Assembly (NCBI GenBank): GCA_910575725.1
Contig: CAJTFE010000024.1
Location: 1-64,000 of the forward strand
Source of the DNA: Clostridia bacterium
Lineage (GTDB): Bacteria; Bacillota; Clostridia; Lachnospirales; Lachnospiraceae
Reading direction: 5' to 3'
DNA: 64,000 nt
Of this stretch, positions 51,075 through 59,840 are shown piece by piece. A program made the position numbers and the translations under genes. The notes under the pieces were generated by a model. The model saw only the letters and a list, made by a program, of their open reading frames with translations. It made no database searches and was not told the DNA's origin. Within the stretch, counting starts at the first letter, position 1; each line of letters opens with the position of its first letter.

Positions 51075-52616
51075 ATGAAGAAAAATGAAAAACAGACGTT
51101 TTTAAAAACATCTATCATAGTAATTATAACAACATTTTTGATGAAAGCAGTAGGACTTGTTAGAGAGATTGCTCTTTCTTATTATTTTGGAGCAGGAGTT
51201 ATTACAGATGCCTACAATGTAGCGTTAACAGTCCCAGCGACATTATTTGAATATGTGACATTTGGCATATCAATTGCATATATACCCATATTTACAAATA
51301 TTTCTCATAGACATGGAGAAAAAAAGGCTTTTAATTTTTCTAGCTCGCTTATTGTATCTGCATTGATTATTGTAACTTTATTAAATTGTATATTGCAGTT
51401 TTTTACACCTTGGGTGGTAAAAATATTTGCCAGTGGCTTTTCAGGTGCAATATTTGAAAGAACTATATTATTTACACGAATTATATCATGGAATATTTAT
51501 TTTTTGATTATTGCTGATATATTTTGTGGCTATTTACAAGTAAAAGACAAATATATTATTGCTGTTCTTGCATCCCTTCCATATAACTTTGTAATAATTA
51601 GTTCTATTTTAATAGCTTATGAATTTAATGCAGATATATTGGCGATGGGAGTTCCGCTTGCGGCATTTGCGGAGCTTATATTTGTTGGAATATTTGCAGT
51701 AAAGAGTGGATACAAGTTTACTTTAAATGCAAATTTTGAAGGTATGTCTGAATTTATAAATTTAGTAATACCTGTTATTGCGATTGTTATTTCTGAACAA
51801 ATAAATGGAGTGATAGATAAGACAATTGCATCTGGAATTCTGGTTGGAGGAATTTCGATACTGGCATATGCAGATAAAATTAATTCTATGTTAAGACAGT
51901 TGTTGGCAAGGCCTCTGGCAATGTTGTTATATCCAAAACTGTGTATGTATGCAGCACAAAATGATAAAAGAAATATGGGGAAAATTATTACAAAAGGACT
52001 TAAAAGTATTGTAGTATTAATAATTCCTATAATGTGCAGCATTCAAATTCTGGCAGAACCAGTAGTTTCTATTCTTTTCGGGCATGGGGCTTTTTCGGAA
52101 GATGTCGTTAAGCTTACTGCGCAGGCATTAGCGTTATATTCAATTGGTTTAATAGGTTACAGTGCCAGAGAAATAATGAGTAGAGCATTATATGCAATCG
52201 AAGATTCTAAAGCACCAATGTTTAATTCTATTCTTTGTGTTATAACAAATATAATTTTAAATATAATACTGTCACGGTTTATGGGAATAATGGGACTGGC
52301 TTTGGCCACATCTATTTCAGGGATAGTATCAGCAGTCCAATTTTATTTTATTCTTGGAACAAAATTTGGAAAGGATAATTTGGAGATGAAATCTTTTTAT
52401 ATTACATCTTTAAAAACAGTATTATCTACAATAATAATGGCAAGTATATTATTTATTATTAATTACTTTTTATTAAATGATTGGGCAAAAATAAGTTTAT
52501 TTATAATTGCGGGAATTGTTTATTACGTTATCGGAAGGATAATGCGAATAGAAGAAATAAATGAGCTTACAATATTTGCAAGCTCATTTTTTAGGAGTAA
52601 AAAGAAAAATGTATAG
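51075..52616 (+). CDS. Wzx/MurJ-like polysaccharide flippase
   Basis: 513 residues and fourteen membrane helices. The opening KTSIIVIITTFLMKAVGLVREIALSYYFGAGVITDAYNVALTVPATLFEYV and the PLAMLLYPKL and FGHGAFSEDVV loops are of the MurJ/MviN type, not the classical Wzx. In capsule loci such proteins flip the lipid-linked repeat unit. It closes the AT-rich block together with the 5' third of the next gene. Confidence 0.87.
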   Translation: MKKNEKQTFLKTSIIVIITTFLMKAVGLVREIALSYYFGAGVITDAYNVALTVPATLFEYVTFGISIAYIPIFTNISHRHGEKKAFNFSSSLIVSALIIVTLLNCILQFFTPWVVKIFASGFSGAIFERTILFTRIISWNIYFLIIADIFCGYLQVKDKYIIAVLASLPYNFVIISSILIAYEFNADILAMGVPLAAFAELIFVGIFAVKSGYKFTLNANFEGMSEFINLVIPVIAIVISEQINGVIDKTIASGILVGGISILAYADKINSMLRQLLARPLAMLLYPKLCMYAAQNDKRNMGKIITKGLKSIVVLIIPIMCSIQILAEPVVSILFGHGAFSEDVVKLTAQALALYSIGLIGYSAREIMSRALYAIEDSKAPMFNSILCVITNIILNIILSRFMGIMGLALATSISGIVSAVQFYFILGTKFGKDNLEMKSFYITSLKTVLSTIIMASILFIINYFLLNDWAKISLFIIAGIVYYVIGRIMRIEEINELTIFASSFFRSKKKNV

Positions 52617-52680
52617 GTTAGAAACAGCATGATATTTTGAGAAAAACAAAATAAATTTTTTAAAAGGAGGAAGCAGATTT

Positions 52681-53676
52681 ATGCTAGATAACAAATCTAT
52701 ATTGGTTACTGGAGGTACAGGTTCTTTCGGACATCATTTTGTAGATTATGTATTAAAATATTATCAACCTAAGAAAATTATTATTTATTCCAGAGATGAG
52801 TATAAACAATTTATAATGGATAATAAATATAAAAAATATGATGATATTTTGCGGTATTTTATTGGAGATGTACGTGATGAAGCACGGCTTAAAATGGCAA
52901 TGAAGGGAGCAGATTATGTAATTCATGCTGCAGCTTTAAAGCAGGTTCCTGCCTGCGAATACAATCCTAATGAGGCCATAAAGACAAATATCAATGGAGC
53001 TATGAATGTGATTAACGCTTCGTTGGAAACAGGAGTAAAAAAAGTGGTGGCGTTATCTACTGATAAAGCAGTAAATCCGGTAAATCTCTATGGTGGAACT
53101 AAACTCGTTTCCGATAAGCTTTTCTGTGCAGCAAATTCTTATAGCGGAGCAGAAGGGACAAAATTTGCCGTAGTCCGCTATGGAAATGTGGCAGGCAGCC
53201 GGGGAAGCGTCATCCCTTTTTTCCAGAATATCATAAACAATGGAAGAAAAGAACTCCCCATTACCGACTACCGCATGACCCGTTTCTGGATCAGCCTGGA
53301 ACAGGGGGTAGAGCTGGTCATAAAAGCCTTGGAGGAAGCCAGGGGCGGCGAAACCTTTATATCAAAAATCCCTTCTTTTAAGATTACGGATCTGGCCCAG
53401 GCCATGCTTCCCGGCTGCGAGATGCCCGAGGTTGGAATCCGCGAGGGAGAAAAGCTCCATGAGATTATGGTTACAAGAGAAGATTCCCTTCACACCTATG
53501 AGTATGAAAAACACTTTATCGTTTATCCACATTATAACTGGTGGGGGAAAAAGGACGTAATCCCTGGAGGAAAGCTGGCAGAACCTGAGTTTGAATACAG
53601 CTCCGGGACAAATACAGAATGGCTTAGTATAGAAGATTTGAAAGAAAAGCTTAAGACAGATCTGGATGAGCATTAA
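52681..53676 (+). CDS. pseB: UDP-GlcNAc 4,6-dehydratase (inverting), PseB
   Basis: 331 residues. SDR of the PseB type: ILVTGGTGSFGHHFVDYVL, YSRDEYKQF, GDVRDEARLK, HAAALKQVPACEYNPNEAIKTN, STDKAVNPVNLYGGTK, and VRYGNVAGSRGSVIPFF. It makes UDP-2-acetamido-2,6-dideoxy-L-arabino-4-hexulose, the first step of pseudaminic acid synthesis. A marked change of codon use near 53130-53200 (A/T-ending before, G/C-ending after) suggests that a recombination joint lies within the gene. GGAGG precedes the ATG. Confidence 0.9.
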   Translation: MLDNKSILVTGGTGSFGHHFVDYVLKYYQPKKIIIYSRDEYKQFIMDNKYKKYDDILRYFIGDVRDEARLKMAMKGADYVIHAAALKQVPACEYNPNEAIKTNINGAMNVINASLETGVKKVVALSTDKAVNPVNLYGGTKLVSDKLFCAANSYSGAEGTKFAVVRYGNVAGSRGSVIPFFQNIINNGRKELPITDYRMTRFWISLEQGVELVIKALEEARGGETFISKIPSFKITDLAQAMLPGCEMPEVGIREGEKLHEIMVTREDSLHTYEYEKHFIVYPHYNWWGKKDVIPGGKLAEPEFEYSSGTNTEWLSIEDLKEKLKTDLDEH

Positions 53677-53725
53677 AGGCTCTTTTTTTTATGCAGAAAA
53701 ACAGGTAAGGAGCAGGAAGCGGTTC

Positions 53726-54925
53726 ATGGATAGATTAGCAGTTGACGGCGGCATGCCGGTCCGGACAGAAAAAATATATTATGGCAGACAATGGATTGAT
53801 GAAGAGGATGTAAAGGCAGTGAGCGAAGTCCTTACAAGTGACTTTGTCACCTGCGGTCCGAAGGTGGCGGAACTGGAAAGGGCGCTGGCAGAATATACAG
53901 GAGCCGGGTACGCCGTGGCAGTTTCCAACGGGACAGCGGCGCTTCACTGTGCATGCATAGCGGCAGGCATCGGGCCGGGGGATGAGGTCATCACTACGCC
54001 CCTGACCTTTGCAGCAAGCGCAAACTGCGCCTTGTACTGTGGGGCACAGCCGGTATTTGCGGATGTGGATCCGAAGACTTATAATATCGATCCTGCCAGT
54101 ATAGAGTCCCATATAACGGAAAAGACAAAAGCGGTTGTAGCTGTGGATTTTACCGGGCAGGCTGCAAAAATCAGGGAAATAAGAGAGATATGTGATAAGC
54201 ATGGGCTTATCTTCATTGAAGATGCCGCCCATTCCATCGGAACAAAGTATGAGGGGAAGCCTGCAGGCAGTCTGGCGGACATGACCTGCTTTTCCTTCCA
54301 TCCGGTAAAGACCATCACTTCGGGAGAGGGCGGAGCTGTCACGGCCAATGACAGAGAGCTTTATAAAAAGCTGGTTCTGGCCCATACCCATGGAATAACC
54401 CATGAGGAAGAGCAGATGGAAGAAGGGCCCCATGAAGGCCCCTGGTATTATGAGCAGATTTCATTGGGGTATAATTACCGGATGACAGATTTCCAGGCAG
54501 CGCTGCTGCTGAGCCAGTTAAAGAAGCTTGACCGGTTTGCTGAAAGAAGGAAAGAAATTGTAAGAAGATATAATGAGGCTTTCCAGATGCTTCCGGAAAT
54601 CATTGTGCAGGAGGAGATACCGGAATCAGATACCTGCCGGCACCTGTATATTATCCGGTTAGACCTTGAAAGGCTGGCGTGTACAAGACGTCAGTTTTAT
54701 GATGCCATGGCGGCGGAAAATGTGCAGTGCCAGATTCACTATGTGCCTGTTTACTGGTTTCCTTACTACCGGCATCTGGGATATAAGAAGGGGCTGTGTC
54801 CAAATGCGGAAGAAATTTACAAGGGGATTGTAAGCATACCTTTGTATCCCAGGATGAGTGATTCTGATGTTCTGGATGTGATAACAGCAGTTCGGAAAGT
54901 AATAGAGAATTATAAAAAAGTATAG
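53726..54925 (+). CDS. pseC: UDP-4-amino-4,6-dideoxy-AltNAc transaminase, PseC
   Basis: 399 residues, DegT-family PLP enzyme. YGRQWIDEEDVKAVSEVLTSDFVTCGPKV, AVSNGTAALHCACIAAGI, IEDAAHSIGTKYEG and FHPVKTITSGEGGAV (Schiff-base Lys) are present. It aminates the PseB product at C4. ATG 53726 (MDRLAVDGG) follows AGGAAG; an ATG at 53666 overlapping pseB would add 20 residues not typical of the family. Confidence 0.9.
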   Translation: MDRLAVDGGMPVRTEKIYYGRQWIDEEDVKAVSEVLTSDFVTCGPKVAELERALAEYTGAGYAVAVSNGTAALHCACIAAGIGPGDEVITTPLTFAASANCALYCGAQPVFADVDPKTYNIDPASIESHITEKTKAVVAVDFTGQAAKIREIREICDKHGLIFIEDAAHSIGTKYEGKPAGSLADMTCFSFHPVKTITSGEGGAVTANDRELYKKLVLAHTHGITHEEEQMEEGPHEGPWYYEQISLGYNYRMTDFQAALLLSQLKKLDRFAERRKEIVRRYNEAFQMLPEIIVQEEIPESDTCRHLYIIRLDLERLACTRRQFYDAMAAENVQCQIHYVPVYWFPYYRHLGYKKGLCPNAEEIYKGIVSIPLYPRMSDSDVLDVITAVRKVIENYKKV

Positions 54926-54948
54926 GAAAACGAATGAAGGAATAAAAG

Positions 54949-55842
54949 ATGAAGCTTACATTGGGAACCGTGCAGTTCGGCATGGATTACGGTGTGCAGG
55001 GCGGAACACAGCCTTCTACAGAAGCAGTCAATGAAATGTTGTCTCTGGCCCTTGATAAAGGAATTGATCATTTTGATACGGCTTCCGCTTATGGAAATGC
55101 ACAGGGGATTCTTGGCTGCTATAGAGAAAAATATCCGGACATAGCGGATAAAATGCGGATTATCTCTAAGATGTCGCCTGAAGGATTGTCTGAAAGCCTA
55201 AAAGACAGGTGGAGAGATATCGTATTGGAAGATATTAGAGGAAGCCTTGATAAGTTGAAAGCAAAAAAATTAGAGGCTTTTCTCTTCCATAATGCAAAAT
55301 GTATCTTTGATGAGGATGCCGTATCTGCGCTGCTTTCCGTGTGCAGTGAAAACCTGGCAGAAAGAGCAGGGGTTTCTGTCTATACACCGGCAGAAGCGAT
55401 GAAGGCCTTGGAATATGAAGGGATAAAGGTGATACAGATTCCATACAACGTATTTGATCAGAGACTGGACAAATGCGGTTTTTTTGAAAAGGCAGAAAGA
55501 AAAGGTGTGGAGGTATATGCCAGAAGCTCCTTGCTTCAAGGACTAATCATGATGGAACCCGAACATCTGCCCACGCAGCTGCAGTTTGCGGAAGGGTATT
55601 TGAAACATTTTCGAGCTATATGCAAGGAATATGAGACAACCCCGTTAAAAGCTGCAGTTGGATATGTAGGAAGCCATCCAGGAATTGAATATGTGGTGTT
55701 TGGAGTTGATAACAAAAAACAGTTGTCAGAATACATCTCTATGCAGGAAGAGATAATTCCAAAGGGCATGGTAAGAGACTTAAAGAAGGAATTTGAAGAA
55801 GTAGAGGAAAAGCTGGTAAATCCAGTGCTGTGGAATAGCTGA
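54949..55842 (+). CDS. aldo/keto reductase family protein
   Basis: 297 residues. LTLGTVQFGMDYGVQGG, GIDHFDTASAYGNAQGILG (catalytic Asp and Tyr), RIISKMSP (Lys), and IQIPYNVFDQRL follow the AKR barrel. The His of the tetrad appears in AFLFHNAKC. Not a canonical Pse enzyme; genes like this recur next to PseF/SpsF-type genes in nonulosonic acid loci and may reduce or epimerise an intermediate or make a side-chain precursor. Between pseC and pseF. Confidence 0.82.
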   Translation: MKLTLGTVQFGMDYGVQGGTQPSTEAVNEMLSLALDKGIDHFDTASAYGNAQGILGCYREKYPDIADKMRIISKMSPEGLSESLKDRWRDIVLEDIRGSLDKLKAKKLEAFLFHNAKCIFDEDAVSALLSVCSENLAERAGVSVYTPAEAMKALEYEGIKVIQIPYNVFDQRLDKCGFFEKAERKGVEVYARSSLLQGLIMMEPEHLPTQLQFAEGYLKHFRAICKEYETTPLKAAVGYVGSHPGIEYVVFGVDNKKQLSEYISMQEEIIPKGMVRDLKKEFEEVEEKLVNPVLWNS

Positions 55843-55876
55843 CAACCTTATTTGAAAAAGCGAGAGGTGAAAAAAT

Positions 55877-56656
55877 ATGAAGTATCTTGCTATGATACAG
55901 GCAAGGTGTGGTTCCACACGTCTGCCAAATAAAGTGCTGAAAGATTTGCATGGAAAACCAGCCTTACAACGCATGATTGAGCGTGTACAGAAGAGCAGGT
56001 TAGTAGATGAGGTAATGGTTGTTACTTCTATAAAAATGGATAACCTTCCGATTTTAAGGCTGTGTTCCTCTATTGGTATTCGGACTGGAGTAGGTTCAGA
56101 GGACGATGTGTTGGATCGGTTTTATCAGACAGCAAAGCTGCTATCCCCTAAATATGTGATCCGATTAACAGCTGATTGCCCTTGCTTTGACGCAGAACTA
56201 TTGGATATGGCAATTGAACAGATGAGACCGGATACAGATTATTGTGCGATGATGAGCGAGACTTTTGCGGATGGTTTGGATCTTGAAATTATAAAATTTG
56301 TAGCATTAGAGAAAGCATGGAAAGAAGCAGAACATTTTTATGAACGGGAACATGTGACCCAGTATATTATTCATCATCCGGAATTGTTTAAACAGCAGGA
56401 CCTTGTATCCCCCATAGGATATTTCGGAAATCAACGCTGGACTGTCGATGAGGCGGAGGATTTTGAAGTGGTAAGCCGGATTTATGGATATTTTCTGGGA
56501 GAAAAGAAATCGGAGGATTTCGGTTACCAAGAGATTCTTAAATATCTGGAAAAACATCCCGAGGTTGGAGAGCTTAATAAAATGTACCAGCGAAATGAGG
56601 GATTACAGAAGTCAATAGAAAAGGAAGGGATGGTTGATGAAAGAGGCGCTCATTGA
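55877..56656 (+). CDS. pseF: CMP-pseudaminic acid cytidylyltransferase-like (PseF/SpsF)
   Basis: 259 residues of the nucleotidyltransferase fold. MIQARCGSTRLPNKVLKDLHGKPALQRMIERVQ is the nucleotide-binding N-terminus; GSEDDVLDRFYQTAKLL, RLTADCPCFDAELLDMAIEQM and RWTVDEAEDF match the SpsF/PseF group. It would activate pseudaminic acid with CTP. Relatives annotated as SpsF have unknown sugars, so the PseF role relies on the neighbours. It overlaps the next gene by 20 bases. Confidence 0.8.
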   Translation: MKYLAMIQARCGSTRLPNKVLKDLHGKPALQRMIERVQKSRLVDEVMVVTSIKMDNLPILRLCSSIGIRTGVGSEDDVLDRFYQTAKLLSPKYVIRLTADCPCFDAELLDMAIEQMRPDTDYCAMMSETFADGLDLEIIKFVALEKAWKEAEHFYEREHVTQYIIHHPELFKQQDLVSPIGYFGNQRWTVDEAEDFEVVSRIYGYFLGEKKSEDFGYQEILKYLEKHPEVGELNKMYQRNEGLQKSIEKEGMVDERGAH

Positions 56657-56945
56657 GATATTGAGAAAGCATATTGAATTGAAAGAATTGGAAGAAGATT
56701 CAGACACATGGCGTTCTATAGAGAATAATAACAATGGATACGTTCCGGTAGATTATGCACATGACATGGTTGTATATCAAAATGCGTATTTTTCGGATGT
56801 GCATGATGAACTGACAGATATATCTATTGTGATATATAATGGCGGTACGGCGGCTGGCATTTGGCCTTTGAGCGTAGCTAAAAATACCCAGAATTATGAA
56901 ATTGGTTCCTGGGGGGGGGGTATTGCTTCCGCCTTTACTTTGTGA
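56637..56945 (+). pseudogene. FemAB-like acyltransferase, 5' part, out of frame at a G10 tract
   Basis: 102 residues in the present frame, ending at a TGA 22 bases after the poly-G run. EDSDTWRSIENNNNGYVPVDYAHDMVVYQNAYF reads as the N-terminal lobe of a FemAB/GNAT-like transferase. Removal of one G (G9) joins this frame to the downstream frame and gives one continuous protein of about 356 residues. ATG 56637 follows AAGGAAGGGA and lies inside the end of pseF. Either the off state of a phase-variable gene, or a homopolymer sequencing error. Confidence 0.75.
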
Positions 56946-57708
56946 AAGAGGTAATACAACGGAGTCAAAGAGAAAGTTATTAAGAAAGTGTATAGATGCG
57001 CTGAACGAGGTCTGCGCCAAGCTTCATATTACAAAGTATAAGACGGCAGATGTAGTATTAGGGCAGGGGACCTCGATCTGGACACAGATGCTCTTTGAAA
57101 ACGGAGCCGTCTGCTACGGAGTAGATAATGAGTGTTATGTGGATTTGGTTTTAGAAGAACAAGAAATTTTGTCAAAAATGAGGAGGACAAATAAGTACAG
57201 CATACAAAAATCAGAACAGCTTTGGAGAAGCGAAATTATAACAAAAAACAGCGGAAGAGATAAAATAGAGAGAAGCTTTGAAGACTTTCGCAGACTGCAT
57301 GTAGAAGTAAGTGGAAGAGAGACAAGGAGCCAAAAGACATGGGATATTCAGTGCAAGGCGGTTTCAGATACAAACGATTTTGTAGTAATGCTGTATGATG
57401 ATCGGGACGAGCTGATTGGAGCATCTTTGTATAGTACAACTGGAAGTGCAGGCTTATACAGTGTAGCGGCTTACAGACGGGACTTATTTGATAAACCAGT
57501 AGGCCATGTCAGTCAGTGGCTGGCAATTAAGTATATGAAAGAACTTGGAATGAGATGGTATTATGTCGGAAAACGTGCCTATTTCGGAGATTGGAATCAG
57601 CCAAGCAGGAAGGAAGTTTCTATTGGCCATTTTAAAGAGGGATTTGCGACAAATATATTCCTTAGATTACATCTGGAATGCAGTGTAGAAAAAATAATAA
57701 ATAATTAA
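56896..57708 (+). pseudogene. FemAB/GNAT-like acyltransferase, 3' part
   Basis: The remaining 260 or so residues, continuous with the 5' part except for the frame. DLVLEEQEILSKMRRTNKYSIQKSEQ is the FemAB-type S-x-x-x-R-R/K-x-I segment, and LYDDRDELIGASLYSTTGSAGLYSVAAYRRDLFDKPVGHVSQWLAIKYMKELGMRWYYVG is a GNAT domain. It probably acylates the sugar with an amino-acid-like or hydroxy acid group. The ATG at 56896 has no ribosome site, so without the G9 frame the product is unlikely to be made. Confidence 0.75.
56911..56920 (+). repeat. poly-G tract (G10), candidate phase-variation switch
   Basis: Ten consecutive G inside a coding region, the only such run in a locus that is otherwise A/T-tolerant. 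Slipped-strand mispairing at runs of this length switches surface-glycan genes in Campylobacter and Helicobacter. G10 is frame-off here; G9 would be frame-on. Confidence 0.8.
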
Positions 57709-57719
57709 GAGGGGAAGAC

Positions 57720-58439
57720 ATGTATATAGAAAAGCTACAGGACACAAAAGAATTTTATGAAAATTCATATAGCTGTGAAAAGCTGGGTGCACAGAGAAGA
57801 TGGCCGAATGAAGAGTTCTGCAGGTTTATGGGAAGAAACTTTTTTTCGAAGGATGCTCTTGAGCGGAAATCCATAAAAATTTTAGAAGTGGGGTGCGGCA
57901 CAGGGGCAAATTTAAGATTGCTTGCGGAGGAAGGATTTGCAGCCTATGGAATTGAATTATCAAATGAAGCCATTAAATTGATGCCGCTGCTCTTGGGAAA
58001 GAGTATGGATAACTGTACGGCTGTGTGTGGGAATATGATGAAACTGCCTTGGGAAGATGGAATGTTCCAGGCAGTTGTTGATATATTTTCTTCTTATTGT
58101 TTAGATGAAACTGATTTTAGGATATTTGCCGACGAGGTTTGTCGTGTATTGGAAAAAGGGGGGAAATATTTTTCCTATATTCCGTCAAAGGGCTCAGAAG
58201 CTTTCGGAAATTATATCCCTGCAAAGAAGATAGATGGCAGCACATTAGATGGAATACATAGGGAGACATCTCCTTATTATGGAAATTTCTATCCGTTTCG
58301 TTTTATGGGAACGGAGGATGTGGAGTTGTTTTTTGATAGAAAAAGGTTTGAAATAACTTATCTTGAAAAAGTAACAAGGACGTATTCAGGTATGAAAGAA
58401 ATGTTTGAATTTTTAGTTTTTGAAGTGAGAAAGCTATAG
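57720..58439 (+). CDS. class I SAM-dependent methyltransferase
   Basis: 239 residues. ILEVGCGTGANLRLLAEEGFAAYGIELSNEAI is motif I with the acidic end of strand 2. VVDIFSSYCLDETDFRIFADEVCRVLEKGGKYF is motif post I to III. It probably methylates an O or N of the sugar or of its acyl group. GAGGGGAAG ribosome site 2 bases upstream of ATG. Not part of the canonical Pse pathway. Confidence 0.82.
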   Translation: MYIEKLQDTKEFYENSYSCEKLGAQRRWPNEEFCRFMGRNFFSKDALERKSIKILEVGCGTGANLRLLAEEGFAAYGIELSNEAIKLMPLLLGKSMDNCTAVCGNMMKLPWEDGMFQAVVDIFSSYCLDETDFRIFADEVCRVLEKGGKYFSYIPSKGSEAFGNYIPAKKIDGSTLDGIHRETSPYYGNFYPFRFMGTEDVELFFDRKRFEITYLEKVTRTYSGMKEMFEFLVFEVRKL

Positions 58440-58496
58440 AATCGGAAAATAAAAGTTTTTTTCTGAGTGGAAATTATAATATATGAGGAGAAGATT

Positions 58497-59828
58497 ATGG
58501 AGAAAATAGCAACAGGTAAAGGACAAAAGCTTTATCAAGAAGCAAAAAAAGTAATTCCTGGAGGTACGCAGCTGTTAAGCAAACGTCCAGAAATGTTTCT
58601 TCCTGATTTGTGGCCGGCATATTATTCCAAAGCAAAAGGCTGCAAAATATGGGATTTGGATGGCAGGGAATATATTGATGTCAGTTACATGGGAATCGGA
58701 TCCAATGTACTTGGCTATGCCAATGAGGAGGTAGATGCAGCAGCAAAGGAAGCTATCGACAATGGAGGCATGAGTACCTTAAATGCGCCGGAAGAAGTAT
58801 ATCTGGCACAAGAACTGATTAAGCTTCATCCCTGGGCGGGAGGGGTGAGGTATGCAAAAGCAGGCGGTGAAGCTATGGCATTGGCTTCCCGGATAGCTAG
58901 GGCATATACAAAGAAGGATATCATTTTGTTCTGTGGCTATCACGGCTGGCATGACTGGTATCTGGCTGCAAACCTTGCAAATAAGAATGCTCTGAATGAT
59001 CAGCATATAGCGGGCCTGGATCCTTTAGGCGTTCCATCTGGCTTGGCAGGTACAAATCTTCCCTTCCATTACAATTGTATTGAGGAATTCCAGGCCCTAA
59101 TGAAAAAGCATGAGGGGAAGATTGCAGCGGTTGTAATGGAGCCGATTCGGAATGATTACCCGGAAAATGGATTTCTGGAAGAGATACGTAAGGAAACAGA
59201 AAAAGCCGGCGTGGTTCTTATATTTGATGAAATTACAGCAGGTTTTCGGCTGTGTGCTGGAGGAAGCCATAAGGTACTTGGAATAGAGCCAGATATGGCT
59301 GTATTTGCCAAAGGAATGACAAATGGCTATCCTCTGTCAGCTATAGTAGGGCGGAAGGAAGTGATGGAGGCTTCCCAGGGAACCTTTATCAGCAGCACAT
59401 TCTATACAGAGCGAATTGCCTTTGCAGCAACTTTGAAGAATATAGAGCTATATCAAAGGTATAGAGTATGGGAAAAACAAGAGGAATATGGTGCGATAGT
59501 TCAAAAAGGCTGGAGAGAGAAAGCAGAAAAGAATGGACTTGATATTGAAATAGGAGGTATTTATCCATTAAGTCACTTTTCTATTGTGGGAAAGGAAAAT
59601 AGCCTGGTCTATAAGACATTTTTCGTACAGGAGATGCTGAAACAGGGATATATAGCATCCAATGCTTTCTATACTACCTATGCTCATTCAGCGGAGATTA
59701 TAAAAGAATATCTGGAACACGTGGATGAAGTATTCCAGATGATATCAGAGATTAACAGCAGGAATGAAATCGTGGAATCGTATCTTGAGGGACCAGTCTG
59801 CCACAATGGTTTTGGAAGGTTGAACTGA
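58497..59828 (+). CDS. class III aminotransferase (glutamate-1-semialdehyde aminomutase-like)
   Basis: 443 residues. IPGGTQLLSKRPEMF opening, IDVSYMGIGSNVLGYAN, RYAKAGGEAMALASRIARAYT, GYHGWHDWYLA, VVMEPIRND, LIFDEITAGFR and FAKGMTNGYPLSA (Schiff-base Lys) are present. ATG 58497 follows GAGGAGA. It is too divergent to be the housekeeping HemL; in nonulosonic acid loci such enzymes probably aminate a sugar or provide an amino acyl donor. Confidence 0.83.
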   Translation: MEKIATGKGQKLYQEAKKVIPGGTQLLSKRPEMFLPDLWPAYYSKAKGCKIWDLDGREYIDVSYMGIGSNVLGYANEEVDAAAKEAIDNGGMSTLNAPEEVYLAQELIKLHPWAGGVRYAKAGGEAMALASRIARAYTKKDIILFCGYHGWHDWYLAANLANKNALNDQHIAGLDPLGVPSGLAGTNLPFHYNCIEEFQALMKKHEGKIAAVVMEPIRNDYPENGFLEEIRKETEKAGVVLIFDEITAGFRLCAGGSHKVLGIEPDMAVFAKGMTNGYPLSAIVGRKEVMEASQGTFISSTFYTERIAFAATLKNIELYQRYRVWEKQEEYGAIVQKGWREKAEKNGLDIEIGGIYPLSHFSIVGKENSLVYKTFFVQEMLKQGYIASNAFYTTYAHSAEIIKEYLEHVDEVFQMISEINSRNEIVESYLEGPVCHNGFGRLN

Positions 59829-59840
59829 CAGGGGGTTGAA

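Noticed and set aside
58497..59828. Housekeeping hemL for tetrapyrrole synthesis
   Set aside because: No other hem genes nearby and the setting is wholly glycan-related; called only as a class III aminotransferase.
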